DNA of 64,000 bases from Streptomyces sp. NBC_00433 (GTDB lineage: Bacteria; Actinomycetota; Actinomycetes; Streptomycetales; Streptomycetaceae). Where the stretch lies: contig CP107926.1 in assembly GCA_036015235.1 (NCBI GenBank), positions 3,042,001 to 3,106,000 of the forward strand, written 5' to 3'. The position numbers and the translations under genes were made by a program. Within the stretch, counting starts at the first letter, position 1, and each line of letters starts with the position of its first letter. The notes under the pieces were generated by a model. The model did no database searches. It was given only the letters and a program-made list of their open reading frames with translations, and was not told where the DNA came from. This document shows positions 19,850 through 28,017 of this stretch, piece by piece.

Positions 19850-20848
19850 TCAGAGATGGTCGGGGGCGCTGATGCCGAGCAGGTGCAGGCCGTCGGCGAG
19901 CACGATGCCGGTCGCGTCGGCGAGGCGGACCCGGGCAGCGTGGACGGCCGAGGGTTTCTCGTCCCCCTTGGGCAGCGCGGGACACTCGTCCTGGAACCGG
20001 AGATAGGCGTCGGCCAGCCGCTCCAGATGCCGTGCGAGCCGATCGGGCGCGCGGCGGCGGGCGGCGGTCTCGACGACCCGGGGGAAGTCGGCGATCAGCC
20101 CGAGCAGTTCCGTCTCGGCGGGGTGCCGATACGGGTCCCGGGCCGCTGCCTCGACGCGTACGCCCAGGTCATGGGCATTGCGCAGCAGCGCGCGGGTGCG
20201 GGAGTGGACGTAGCGGACCCGGAAGAGCGGGTTCGCCTCACGCTGGGCCAGCAGGGCGGGGCCAGGGCGGGGCGGGTCCTCGGCCGGGGGGCGGAGCAGG
20301 GACCAGCGGGCGGCGTCGCGGCCGAGGCGGGCGGTGGCGTCCCCGCCTTCCGCGACGCCTTCTGCCACCGTGAGGCTCTCCCGGCGGTCGCCGTGCCCGG
20401 CGCCGGCGGCGCGGAGCAGCCCGTTGACGACCTCGGCAACCATCGTGGCCCGCACCGCGCCGGGCGGCTCCGCCACGACGGTGACGGCCTCGTCCGCGAG
20501 CCCTTCACCCCGCCCGTAGTCGGCCCCCTGCTCGCGCACCTGGCGTACGACGTCGGCGTAGGCCCGCGCGCTGAGCGTGATGTTCAGGAACCCGGCACCG
20601 GCGACCTCGACCTGGGCGATCCCCGGCTCCCTGGCGAGCCGCACCGCGAGAATCCCGGCGACCTCGTAGGCGCTGCGCCCCGCCTGCCCGGCGAGCTGCA
20701 GCGCCACGTTCGTCGCGTAGTCCCCGCACCCCGGCCGCGGCGGCCGCTGCACCACGATCTTCTCCGGCACCGCGACCCGCAGCTCGTCCGCCGCGACGGC
20801 ACGCCTGACCGTGCTCAGCACGGTCCACGACAGCTCGGCGGGGGTCAC
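19850..20848 (-). CDS. ArgRS-related protein without catalytic core (NrtL-type)
   Basis: This 332-residue protein resembles both ends of arginyl-tRNA synthetase. The N-terminal part (about 1-110; [16 protein letters not shown] and [11 protein letters not shown]) matches the tRNA-binding N-terminal additional domain. The C-terminal part (about 200-332; [17 protein letters not shown] to the end) matches the DALR anticodon-binding domain. The Rossmann catalytic core, with HIGH and KMSKS, is absent, so it cannot aminoacylate. Such proteins are conserved next to lysA in streptomycetes and often labelled NrtL; the role is unknown. Confidence 0.8.
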   Translation of the reverse strand: MTPAELSWTVLSTVRRAVAADELRVAVPEKIVVQRPPRPGCGDYATNVALQLAGQAGRSAYEVAGILAVRLAREPGIAQVEVAGAGFLNITLSARAYADVVRQVREQGADYGRGEGLADEAVTVVAEPPGAVRATMVAEVVNGLLRAAGAGHGDRRESLTVAEGVAEGGDATARLGRDAARWSLLRPPAEDPPRPGPALLAQREANPLFRVRYVHSRTRALLRNAHDLGVRVEAAARDPYRHPAETELLGLIADFPRVVETAARRRAPDRLARHLERLADAYLRFQDECPALPKGDEKPSAVHAARVRLADATGIVLADGLHLLGISAPDHL

Positions 20849-20900
20849 GGGAAAAGCGTAGGCGAGAACCGCTACCCCACGGCGACAGGGTTTACGCCGC

Positions 20901-21341
20901 TTACGCCCCTCCGGAAGCGGCGGCGGCCTGCGTCCCCGCGTCGGCGTCCGGCTGCTCGTCCGGCCCCCGACGTATCAACCGCCGCACGGTCTCCACCAGC
21001 TCGGCCGGCTCGAAGGGCTTCCCCACATACGCGTCCACCCCGCGCGGTCCCCCGGTCCCGTCCGGCAGCGCCCCCGCGCTGACCATCACGATCCCCACGT
21101 CCCGCGTCCACGGATCCGCGTCCGCCCGCAACCGCGCCGCCGTCCGCACCCCGTCCAGCCGCGGCATCACCACATCCAGCGTCACCACATCGGGCCGCAC
21201 GCTGTGCACGATCTCCAGGCACTCGGCACCATCAGCCGCGGTCACGACCTCGAAGCCCTCCAGCTCCAGGTTGACCCTGATCAACTGCCGGATCACCTTG
21301 TTGTCATCCACAACAAGCACCCGGCCGGTCGCACCCGCCAC
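20901..21341 (-). CDS. single-domain response regulator receiver protein
   Basis: This 146-residue protein is almost entirely a CheY-like receiver. It has the acidic pocket VVDDN, the phosphoacceptor Asp in VVTLDVVMPRLDG, a conserved Ser in MVSAGA and Lys in YVGKPFEP. No output domain follows, only an acidic, Ala-rich tail. GTG at 21341 is the best start by homology, but its ribosome site is weak. No histidine kinase lies nearby. The gene ends the conserved minus-strand block. Confidence 0.88.
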   Translation of the reverse strand: MAGATGRVLVVDDNKVIRQLIRVNLELEGFEVVTAADGAECLEIVHSVRPDVVTLDVVMPRLDGVRTAARLRADADPWTRDVGIVMVSAGALPDGTGGPRGVDAYVGKPFEPAELVETVRRLIRRGPDEQPDADAGTQAAAASGGA

Positions 21342-21465
21342 ACCCAGAAGCCTAGGCGCCCCCCTTCTGATGCGTCCGCGTTTTGCCCATTTCTCCCCCA
21401 CCAAAGACGCCCCCTGCCCCCACAGCCCCACCCAAACCCTGTCCGGCCCACCCCTCCCGTGCTGG

Positions 21466-21471
21466 TAGTGT
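21466..21471 (+). promoter_or_regulatory. possible -10 element of the tRNA-Arg promoter
   Basis: TAGTGT lies 10 nt before the first base of the tRNA and matches streptomycete -10 hexamers. A good -35 element is not visible at standard spacing. Confidence 0.4.
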
Positions 21472-21481
21472 TCTTCCCGTC

Positions 21482-21553
21482 GCCCCCGTAGCTCAGGGGA
21501 TAGAGCAACGGCCTCCGGAGCCGTGTGCGCAGGTTCGAATCCTGCCGGGGGCA
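21482..21553 (+). tRNA. tRNA-Arg, anticodon CCG
   Basis: This 72-nt cloverleaf has acceptor GCCCCCG/CGGGGGC, D stem GCTC/GAGC, anticodon stem ACGGC/GCCGT with loop CTCCGGA (anticodon CCG, reading CGG), T arm GCAGG-TTCGAAT-CCTGC and discriminator A. CCA is not encoded. The 3' half, from the anticodon stem onward, is the attL core of the integrated element. Confidence 0.95.
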
Positions 21554-21554
21554 C
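21511..21554 (+). repeat. attL core (44-bp direct repeat)
   Basis: These are the tRNA-Arg 3' bases from the anticodon arm to the discriminator plus one C. They are identical to 38310-38353. Because the core restores the tRNA 3' end, the tRNA remains functional after integration. Confidence 0.92.
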
Positions 21555-21582
21555 TTCCGTTTCACCACGTGAGTGCCTGGCG

Positions 21583-21620
21583 AACCCCGCAACCAGCAGC
21601 AATGCTGGACGCGGGGTTTT
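21583..21620 (+). terminator. intrinsic terminator after tRNA-Arg, supplied by the element
   Basis: AACCCCGC (21583-21590) pairs with GCGGGGTT (21611-21618), with an inner CCAGCAG/TGCTGG stem, and is followed by TTCT. It sits inside the element just beyond attL, so it probably replaces the chromosomal tRNA terminator that now lies beyond attR. Confidence 0.65.
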
Positions 21621-21819
21621 CTGCATTCCCGCGCCATGTGCAGCCGAGGGCCGTCAAATGCAGCTCCATGCCAGTGATCACGTTGTAGTGACGTGTTGAT
21701 CTTTGGTCTCGTCTGCGCACGTCACAGGGCCGGTTCAGGGGTTTCGTGAAGTCGACGTCATGTGTAACCGCCGCGCCGGATGCAGGCCCATCGCAAGGGC
21801 GGTGGCCGCCGCGGTCGAT

Positions 21820-22389
21820 TCAGAGGCCCGCCGGATGGCTGGAGAGCCAGTCGGCATGCCGATCCCGCATCTCCTCCCGCTCCTCGGGCGAAGCAAGCAA
21901 TACGTCGGCGCCACCGTCGTAGGGGTGATGGATGCGCCGCATACCGGTGTCGGTGATCATGATTCCCCCCACCTTGTCGTCGGCGACGTCGCGCAGCAAC
22001 TCATCAATGCAGCCGCGCTGCCAGGGGCGACGTACGACGAACAGGTGGGCGTAGGTGCGGAACTCCGGGTCCGGGTCGTCCTCCGCCAGCAGACTCCGCC
22101 AGTAGTCGGCGTTCGACGGGGACGGAGGTACCTCGGATTCGGCCGTCCACACAGGCGTGATCACGTACACGTCCGTACCGGCGAACAACTCGTCGAGCAC
22201 AGTGTTGTAGCGCTCCAGGACGACGACGTACTCGGCCTCATCCTCTGCGTACCGCTTCGACTCCGGCAGGCTGTGGAAACGCACCCAGACGTCCCGGTAA
22301 GGACCCCGGAGCCTGTATGCGACCGGAGGGCAGTCCGGCCATCGCTCCTGCCACATCTCGGTCAAGGCCGACAGCCCGACTTCAGACAT
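21820..22389 (-). CDS. DUF3885-like hypothetical protein, AICE cargo
   Basis: This soluble, acidic 189-residue protein is rich in aromatic residues. The segment WVRFHSLPESKRYAEDEAEY (about 35-54) followed by VLERYNTVLDELF recalls the DUF3885 family, whose function is unknown. It has no signal peptide or membrane helix. It lies between the integrase terminators and attL, unlike typical AICEs in which int directly borders the attachment site, so it is probably late-acquired cargo. ATG at 22389 has GAGAGGA about 10 nt upstream. Confidence 0.6.
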   Translation of the reverse strand: MSEVGLSALTEMWQERWPDCPPVAYRLRGPYRDVWVRFHSLPESKRYAEDEAEYVVVLERYNTVLDELFAGTDVYVITPVWTAESEVPPSPSNADYWRSLLAEDDPDPEFRTYAHLFVVRRPWQRGCIDELLRDVADDKVGGIMITDTGMRRIHHPYDGGADVLLASPEEREEMRDRHADWLSSHPAGL

Positions 22390-22483
22390 TCACGCAAGTC
22401 CTCTCAGCGATGACGCCATACCGGCGACCATGATGCTCACTGGGCACCCGCGAAAGAACCGATTTTCTTCACGGCATAGAGAA

Positions 22484-22534
22484 GTGCCCCGGATCGCTCC
22501 GGGGCACAAGTCGTCCGCCAGTCGACTGGCGGAC
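22484..22534 (-). terminator. twin hairpins after the integrase gene
   Basis: Two perfect dyads lie directly downstream of int: GTGCCCC/GGGGCAC around 22484-22507, and the 22-nt palindrome GTCCGCCAGTC/GACTGGCGGAC at 22513-22534. They probably end the Rep-Xis-Int transcript. Confidence 0.7.
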
Positions 22535-22537
22535 ACC

Positions 22538-23923
22538 TCAGGTGTCCGTCTGGTTCTCGCCGAGCCCTTGCATGATGCGGTCGTTCATCTCGGCTTCCTG
22601 ACCATCTATGCACTTGGCATAGATCCGCAGTAGGACGTCCACCGAATGCCCCGCGCGGGCAGCGACCTCCGGGGCAGGGACGCCGGAGTTGAGCCACTGA
22701 GAGACACCGGCGTGCCGTAGGTCGTAAGGCCGGGCCGCCATAACCGAGGCAACCTGGCCGGGCAGGAGAGCCACCTTCCGGGCCTGCTTCCACACCCGCG
22801 AGTAGGACGAGGCTGCGACGACGTTGCCGTACTCGCTTTGGAAGAGCCGGCCGTCGTCCGCAGTGCCGAACTCCTCGATGTGGTCCAGGAGCAGCCGCAC
22901 GAGCGGAGGCGGGATCGGCACTGTCCGGACCTCGCCCTGCGCCCGTTGCTTCAGGCCCCGGCGGTCATGCGCCTCACCTGAATCCGTCCACGCCTTGCCT
23001 GCCGCGGGCCGCGTCTCGGCCAGTTCGATACGGCCCCAGCCTTTCTCGGGCAGCGTGCAGTCCGAACGGCGCAGGCCCGACGCCTCCCCCGGCCGCATGG
23101 CCGCGTAGTAGAGGCAGCCGAAGAACGCCCGCAGACGCCGACCACTGGCCCGGTCGTAAGCGCCGACGTACGTCACCGCTATGAGCAATTCCCGTGCCTG
23201 CCGAGGATTCACAACGACTCGCCGGTCCACCTCCTGTACGGCCCGCTTGCCCCGCTTCCGGCGAACCCGGGTCAGCGGATTGGACGGCAGCGCTTCCAGT
23301 TCGACGGCGTACTCCAACGCGTTGAAGACCACCGCCCTGCGACGGCGATAGGTCTGCGTGGCCGCCGGCTTGCCGTCCAACTTTCGGCCGAGGGCGTCAA
23401 TCAGCTCATGAACCCTGCTTATCTCGTGGAGTTCGGCCACCGGCAGCGAGGCCTTCTCGATCCACTTCACAGCCGCCGCGATCTCCTCCGGCCGCTCCCG
23501 TTCCCGACGTGGCGGAGGCAGTACGTACGAGCGCAACGCCCGCCGCAGCACCTCCGGTGAGGGCCGCCCGCGGCCTGGTTTGGTAAGCACCGGGACGACA
23601 CCGGCAAGGGCATCGGTCATGCTGTCGCGGTGCTTGGCCGACGCGTCCACCCACCGGTGGTCGAGATACTTCACCGCCAGGTCGAGGAAGGACAGCGCGG
23701 CCTTGCCCCCACGGAGGGAGTCGGGGAGCCCCGACACCGTGTCGAACGGTTCGCCCTTCTCCACCGCTCGCAGGAGCTTCGCCCGGAACCGGTCCGCCAG
23801 CGCGGTGGACTTGTACGACTCGCTGAATGTCTGCCCGTCCACCACCCACCGCACCACGTACGTGAGCTTCTTCGTCGTCTTGTTGACACTGATCTTCCAG
23901 ACGGAGACCTTGTACGACTTCAC
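22538..23923 (-). CDS. AICE site-specific tyrosine integrase
   Basis: This 461-residue tyrosine recombinase resembles pSAM2 Int. Catalytic residues are visible: Arg277 in YYAAMRPGEASGL, Arg403-His404 in RPYDLRHAG, His426 in ARAGHS and the nucleophile Tyr435 in LRIYAKCI. The N-terminal 150 residues form the arm-binding and core-binding region. GTG at 23923 has GGAGGGG 6 nt upstream and overlaps the xis stop by 4 bp. Its position beside attL fits integration into the tRNA-Arg anticodon arm. Confidence 0.93.
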   Translation of the reverse strand: MKSYKVSVWKISVNKTTKKLTYVVRWVVDGQTFSESYKSTALADRFRAKLLRAVEKGEPFDTVSGLPDSLRGGKAALSFLDLAVKYLDHRWVDASAKHRDSMTDALAGVVPVLTKPGRGRPSPEVLRRALRSYVLPPPRRERERPEEIAAAVKWIEKASLPVAELHEISRVHELIDALGRKLDGKPAATQTYRRRRAVVFNALEYAVELEALPSNPLTRVRRKRGKRAVQEVDRRVVVNPRQARELLIAVTYVGAYDRASGRRLRAFFGCLYYAAMRPGEASGLRRSDCTLPEKGWGRIELAETRPAAGKAWTDSGEAHDRRGLKQRAQGEVRTVPIPPPLVRLLLDHIEEFGTADDGRLFQSEYGNVVAASSYSRVWKQARKVALLPGQVASVMAARPYDLRHAGVSQWLNSGVPAPEVAARAGHSVDVLLRIYAKCIDGQEAEMNDRIMQGLGENQTDT

Positions 23924-24120
23924 GTCGCCCCCTCCGCCCGATCGTCGAGCCAGGCGTTGAGCACGGCCCGCCGGACCCGCAGCTCCCCGTTCGGCAGCCG
24001 GATGCACGCCGGGGCGAGGCCCAGCTCACGCCAGCGGTAGAAGGTGCGCCGGGAGATGCCGCCCAGCTCTTCCAGGACCTCTCGCACGGTGAGCAGTCCG
24101 GTCATCCGCTCACGCGCCAT
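23920..24120 (-). CDS. excisionase (MerR-like helix-turn-helix)
   Basis: This protein of about 66 residues has a winged-helix DNA-binding motif of the Xis/AlpA type: TVREVLEELGGISRRTFYRW. It ends in an acidic tail that overlaps the int start. ATG at 24120 or GTG at 24129 could be the start; the ribosome site GGGAGGA fits either. Xis bends att DNA and biases Int toward excision. Overlaps with rep and int tie replication, excision and integration to one transcript. Confidence 0.85.
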   Translation of the reverse strand: MARERMTGLLTVREVLEELGGISRRTFYRWRELGLAPACIRLPNGELRVRRAVLNAWLDDRAEGAT

Positions 24121-25465
24121 GACGCTCACCGTCCTCCCGCACCGAGGCGGCAAGGAGCGCCGCCCCCGGCGAGTAGCCGCGCCCGGCATAACGCCAGTGC
24201 CCGGCGGTGACCGTCACCCGACCGTCGAGGCCCAGCGCAGAACGCTGCTCTTCCGCGCGGTGCTCGGTACGTGCGTCCCGCAACGCCGTGAGGGTGGTCG
24301 AGTAGCGGCGCGACTTGGTCGAGAAGTGCCCGCCGTAGCCGAGCATGTGAGCCCAGCGCCGCAGCCCGAGCGGTTCGAAGTCGGTCAGGCCCCCGAGCCA
24401 CCAGCACGTACCGATCATCCGCAGCACGTGGCGCCGGACCGGCAGGACCACCAGCTCCCGGGCGTGCCGAATACGGCCGTCCACGGCCCCGGCCACCTCC
24501 GCACCCTTCGTGGCGTATTTCGCGATGTAGCCCGCCACAGCGGCCGAGGTGAGGTCACCGGTACCGAACTCCGCGATAGGCCGTACGTCCACCTGAGTCC
24601 CGAAGCGCAACGTCCGCCGACCGACGACCCCCGTTCCCGGAGCGTCCAGCCGGACCAGGCCGACCGACTCCCTTACGGCGTCGGCGAGCAGGTCGGTCGT
24701 GGCCCATTCGGGCGGAGCCGAATGCGGACCCTCCGGACCGTCCAGGCGGACCACCGCATGAAAGTGAACGAGTCCGCGCCGCTGGTACTCAGCCACCTTC
24801 GCGTACGACAGCCGAGCCGTATCGGCGAACTCCGTACGGGAGGTGCCGACCCGCCGAGCCAGCTCCCGCCGCAGCTCCAACGCGAACCGGTGCCAGAGTC
24901 GACCGGCCGACGCCTGCCACAGCACGGCGCCCGCGTAGTCGTAGCAGCGCGGGCACAGCGGCTCGCCGAGCCGGGAGTCGTCCACGTGGTGGCGTTCGCC
25001 GCAGACCACCGGCACGCCATGCGGGCAGCACTCCCCCACGCGGCGCGGACGGCAGACACGTACCCGACCGTCCCGCTCACGTCGGGTGTGGACCGGCCCG
25101 AACCCGGGAGCGGTGAGCGTGGTGAAGAGCCGCGGGTGTCCGCCGACGCTTGCCGGAGTCTCCTTGCCGCCGACGAGCCCGGCCCGGATGAGCTGATACG
25201 TGTCCGCCCGGTAAACCCGAGCGCAGGTAGGGCAGACGCTCGCCCGACGATTGCCGCAGGCGACGAGCAACCGGCCGCCGTACGCCTGCGAACCGTACGA
25301 CCACAACACCTCACCGCTCACCGCGTCGACGTAGGCGGACGCCCCGACGAGGTGAACCGGGTTTGTGCAGCCGTTCAAGCGGACGATGTTGCGCCGCCAC
25401 GCGGAGAAGTCCGCTTCGGCCGCCCTTGCCAGAAGCGCGGCCACGTCCTTCGGAGTCGAGGTCAT
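24110..25465 (-). CDS. RepSA-type replication initiator
   Basis: This 451-residue protein resembles the rolling-circle initiator of pSAM2 and related AICEs. It has Cys-rich zinc-like segments (CPTCARVYRADTY; CCPHGVPVVCGERHH; LCPRCYDY), a His-hydrophobe-His metal motif in RGLVHFHAVVRLDG and a candidate nucleophile Tyr in VAGYIAKYATKG. It should nick the element origin after excision. ATG at 25465 has GGAGG 10 nt upstream and overlaps the preceding gene by 4 bp. The double-strand origin is expected within or beside this gene. Confidence 0.88.
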   Translation of the reverse strand: MTSTPKDVAALLARAAEADFSAWRRNIVRLNGCTNPVHLVGASAYVDAVSGEVLWSYGSQAYGGRLLVACGNRRASVCPTCARVYRADTYQLIRAGLVGGKETPASVGGHPRLFTTLTAPGFGPVHTRRERDGRVRVCRPRRVGECCPHGVPVVCGERHHVDDSRLGEPLCPRCYDYAGAVLWQASAGRLWHRFALELRRELARRVGTSRTEFADTARLSYAKVAEYQRRGLVHFHAVVRLDGPEGPHSAPPEWATTDLLADAVRESVGLVRLDAPGTGVVGRRTLRFGTQVDVRPIAEFGTGDLTSAAVAGYIAKYATKGAEVAGAVDGRIRHARELVVLPVRRHVLRMIGTCWWLGGLTDFEPLGLRRWAHMLGYGGHFSTKSRRYSTTLTALRDARTEHRAEEQRSALGLDGRVTVTAGHWRYAGRGYSPGAALLAASVREDGERHGA

Positions 25466-25710
25466 GGCCGACCGCCTCCGAACGCCTGCCACATCACGGC
25501 GGTGATGGCCTCCGGCCGGCTCTTGGCGCTGAACCTCAGCGTCGGATCGGTCAGCCAGAGCGCGGCGGCGTGCCCCGGGCACAGCCAACGCTCGAAGCCG
25601 TCCAGGCCGACAAGGACGACCTGTTCACGACCGACGCAGGTGGGACGCTCCGGCTCGCGTAACTCACATTCGGGAAACCGCGAATTGCGCGGTCGGTTGA
25701 CGGTGGGCAC
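25462..25710 (-). CDS. small hypothetical protein upstream of RepSA
   Basis: This 82-residue protein starts at GTG 25710 with AAGGAG 10 nt upstream and overlaps the rep start by 4 bp. It contains spaced Cys/His residues (CELREPERPTC, LCPGHAAAL) that could bind a metal. Similar small genes stand before rep in streptomycete AICEs. Function is unknown; tight coupling suggests a replication or copy-control role. Confidence 0.65.
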   Translation of the reverse strand: MPTVNRPRNSRFPECELREPERPTCVGREQVVLVGLDGFERWLCPGHAAALWLTDPTLRFSAKSRPEAITAVMWQAFGGGRP

Positions 25711-25868
25711 AGTGTGAGTGCTCCTTTCACTGCTCACGTGGCGGATGGGGTGGGCTCCTGGCGGGGTCGGGTTTGGCGACTTCGCGCCCCGCCGGGAGCC
25801 GTTCGCGCGGAGAAGCGCGGGGCTGGATCTGGGCATGGCTGTCCCCTTCGTCGTGCGGGGAGGGTTGG

Positions 25869-26063
25869 TCAGAAGCTCACTTGGCCGAGGAAGGTGCTCA
25901 GGCCGATGAGCGCGGTGCGAATGACCGGGGCCGCGCCGGTCGCGGCGAGCAGGAAGCCGAAGGCTCCGCTGAGCAGGACGTCCGGCCAGCGTAGGTAGCG
26001 GATACGGAGCAGGAACCAGATCAGAAGGCCGAGAAGGACGACGGCCGACATGGACACCAGCAC
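25869..26063 (-). CDS. small two-helix membrane protein of the AICE transfer module
   Basis: This 64-residue protein is almost wholly hydrophobic. One helix is at about residues 3-20, a basic turn RIRYLRW follows, and a second helix is at about 29-46, ending FLGQVSF. It starts at GTG 26063 with GAGGGG upstream and lies 11 bp after traB. Its size, position and topology match the spread (Spd) proteins that help distribute the element between mycelial compartments; this role is inferred from location. Confidence 0.65.
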   Translation of the reverse strand: MLVSMSAVVLLGLLIWFLLRIRYLRWPDVLLSGAFGFLLAATGAAPVIRTALIGLSTFLGQVSF

Positions 26064-26074
26064 GGTTCCGCCCC

Positions 26075-27466
26075 TCAGGCGTTGTCGTCGCGGTCGAGGC
26101 GTTCGATCACGACCGTCGTGGCCGTCGCTGTCTTGGCGGTACGCAAGGTGCCCACGACATCGTGCAGTTCGGGAAGATCCGGGGTCAGGTGGGCGTACTG
26201 CGCCGCGGTCGTTTCGGCATCCACCTCCGAGACCAGGTGCGAGCGAGCACGTTCCCAGCCGTCGCCGGAGGCGAGTACGGCAGTGCCGGCCTGGTCGGGA
26301 CGGATCGCCTGCGCGGCCTTGAGGGCATCGGGATTGAGGTCCCCGAGAGCCATCTCCGCTGTACCCGGGTCGGCGACCCGATGGCAGACGCGTCCGCCGA
26401 GTTGCGCACGCAGCGCCGTGACGCCCGGACCGAGGTCGGAGCCCACTCGTTGTCCGGCGACGACCAGGAACACCCCGAGGGCGGCGCCGAGTTGGGCCAG
26501 CCGGATCAGCGCGGTACCCGCAGCGTGTGCTTCGTCCTTCTCCCCGCGGTTGGCGATGAGGAACAGCTCCGCCAACTCGTCCACGATCACGACGACGGGG
26601 ACCGGCCGTAGGTCGTCAGGCAGACCCCAGACGTTCCGTACGCGGGCGGTACGGCAGATCGCCATACGGTCGGTGGTGAGGTCGACGAGCGCGGCCAGCA
26701 GCCGCACTGCTTGCGTGCGGTTGGTGGCGAGCGCCGACAGCCGAGGCTCGTAGAGGGACAGTTCCATGCCGCCCTTGCAGTCGATCCCGACCAGGGCGAC
26801 CGGCTGCGGTGCGAGGCCCGCGACGAGTGCGTTGATCAACGTGGACTTGCCGGATCTCGTGGCACCGACGATGAGCCAGTGCGGAATCTGCCGGAGGTCG
26901 ATGACCCAGTCGGCGCCAGTTTCCAGCACACCTACGGCCACGTTCAGCAGGGCACTTCTCCCCCGCTGTGTGGGTATTCGCGGCGCGGCCAACGGGTCCG
27001 CGGCCGAGGCAGCCACCCGTACGTAGCCCGGCTTCCAGGACGTCACGCGTACCGCGTGCACTTGCCAGGTCTCGGCCATGGCAGGTGCAGCCTTCGCGAA
27101 GTCCTGCGGCACCTGGCCGGGCAGCAACCGTACGACGAACCAGAAGCCGCCAGCCGTGGGGCGGATCGGACCCCGGCGGGGAACACGCGGCTGCGGCGGA
27201 GGTGCGCCGTTGCCGACGAGCCCGGACACGACCGTCAGCGCGGCCTTGCGACTCACGGCCAACCCGCAGCCAGCCATCAACGGCCGCCACGTACGACTGA
27301 CGCGTACGACCGCGACGGGAAAGCCGACGAGCAGCCACCACGCGTTGGGGAACCGGTGGCGCAGGACCGGGCCGGAGATGATCAACGCTGCGACCATCGC
27401 GAGAACCGCCATCAGGACGAGCGTCGACCAGGTGTGTCCTGGCGAGGACTCGGCTAAGCAGTTCAC
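26075..27466 (-). CDS. TraB/TraSA FtsK-like conjugal DNA translocase
   Basis: This 463-residue protein has two N-terminal membrane helices (about 13-58) and a cytoplasmic FtsK/SpoIIIE-type ATPase: Walker A GATRSGKST (201-209), Walker B VVVIVDELAEL (291-301) and the downstream VVAGQRVG sensor region. Streptomyces TraB proteins form hexameric pores that move double-stranded plasmid DNA between hyphae without a relaxase. GTG at 27466 overlaps the stop of the SCO3933-family gene (GTGA), and AAGGGGG is 9 nt upstream. Confidence 0.93.
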   Translation of the reverse strand: MNCLAESSPGHTWSTLVLMAVLAMVAALIISGPVLRHRFPNAWWLLVGFPVAVVRVSRTWRPLMAGCGLAVSRKAALTVVSGLVGNGAPPPQPRVPRRGPIRPTAGGFWFVVRLLPGQVPQDFAKAAPAMAETWQVHAVRVTSWKPGYVRVAASAADPLAAPRIPTQRGRSALLNVAVGVLETGADWVIDLRQIPHWLIVGATRSGKSTLINALVAGLAPQPVALVGIDCKGGMELSLYEPRLSALATNRTQAVRLLAALVDLTTDRMAICRTARVRNVWGLPDDLRPVPVVVIVDELAELFLIANRGEKDEAHAAGTALIRLAQLGAALGVFLVVAGQRVGSDLGPGVTALRAQLGGRVCHRVADPGTAEMALGDLNPDALKAAQAIRPDQAGTAVLASGDGWERARSHLVSEVDAETTAAQYAHLTPDLPELHDVVGTLRTAKTATATTVVIERLDRDDNA

Positions 27467-27819
27467 TGACCAGCCCCCTTGCTCGCGGCGGCGGAGGCGG
27501 GCGGGGCGGAGAGCGGCCGGATCTCGGCGGCTCGGAAGGCGATACCGCGCCGACCCTCGTTCTCCCACGGGACGGCCACGAGGTCACGCACCTGCACCGG
27601 CATCCCGAGCTGTATGCCACTCGGCTCACCGGCCACGCTGACGTTCACCACGTCGGCCGATCCCATGGACATGAGGCACAGGCCGACCTGGAACACGGTC
27701 CGTCCGGTGTCGCGGTCGACGCGAAGCTGTCCAGTCTCGCGGTTGGCGACGCGCGGGGACGGAGGGACCGCGCAGATGATCGCCGTGTACTTGGCGGTGT
27801 CGATCGGAAGGGTTGCCAC
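27463..27819 (-). CDS. SCO3933-family AICE protein
   Basis: This 118-residue protein opens with LPIDTAKYTAIICAVPPSPRVANRETG and contains the family segment VNVSVAGEPSGIQLGMPVQVRDLVAVPWE, ending in an Ala/Ser tail. This small family almost always stands before traB in streptomycete AICEs and is annotated as regulatory, though its biochemistry is unknown. It is the first gene of the minus-strand operon, and its promoter region holds the twin palindromes. Confidence 0.8.
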   Translation of the reverse strand: MATLPIDTAKYTAIICAVPPSPRVANRETGQLRVDRDTGRTVFQVGLCLMSMGSADVVNVSVAGEPSGIQLGMPVQVRDLVAVPWENEGRRGIAFRAAEIRPLSAPPASAAASKGAGQ

Positions 27820-27875
27820 TGTTCTGAACTCCTCTGGGGTGGTGGGCGGGAGGCAGTCTCCCGCAGTGATTTACA

Positions 27876-27890
27876 ACCCGTAGTACGGGT
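27876..27890. promoter_or_regulatory. operator copy 1, ACCCGTAGTACGGGT
   Basis: This 15-bp odd-centred palindrome lies between the divergent SCO3933-family operon and the GntR gene. An identical copy lies 32 bp away centre to centre, about three helical turns, so two dimers could bind on one DNA face. TAAATC just outside it is a candidate -10 for the minus-strand operon. Confidence 0.7.
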
Positions 27891-27907
27891 GCAGGTCCCA
27901 GAGTGCG

Positions 27908-27922
27908 ACCCGTAGTACGGGT
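27908..27922. promoter_or_regulatory. operator copy 2, ACCCGTAGTACGGGT
   Basis: This is identical to copy 1. Its last base is the first T of a candidate plus-strand -35 (TTGTCA, about 27922-27927), with a possible -10 (TATCCC) near 27950. A further dyad, GCTATCCC...GGGGATAGC (about 27948-27975), overlaps the start region. The arrangement fits autorepression by the GntR protein. Confidence 0.68.
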
Positions 27923-28017
27923 TGTCAAGTGGGCTGGGATGGGGGACGCTATCCCTGTTCGCGTATGGGGATAGCGAACGCTGGTCGCGATCCCCGTCCT
28001 CACGATGGAGAACCCAG

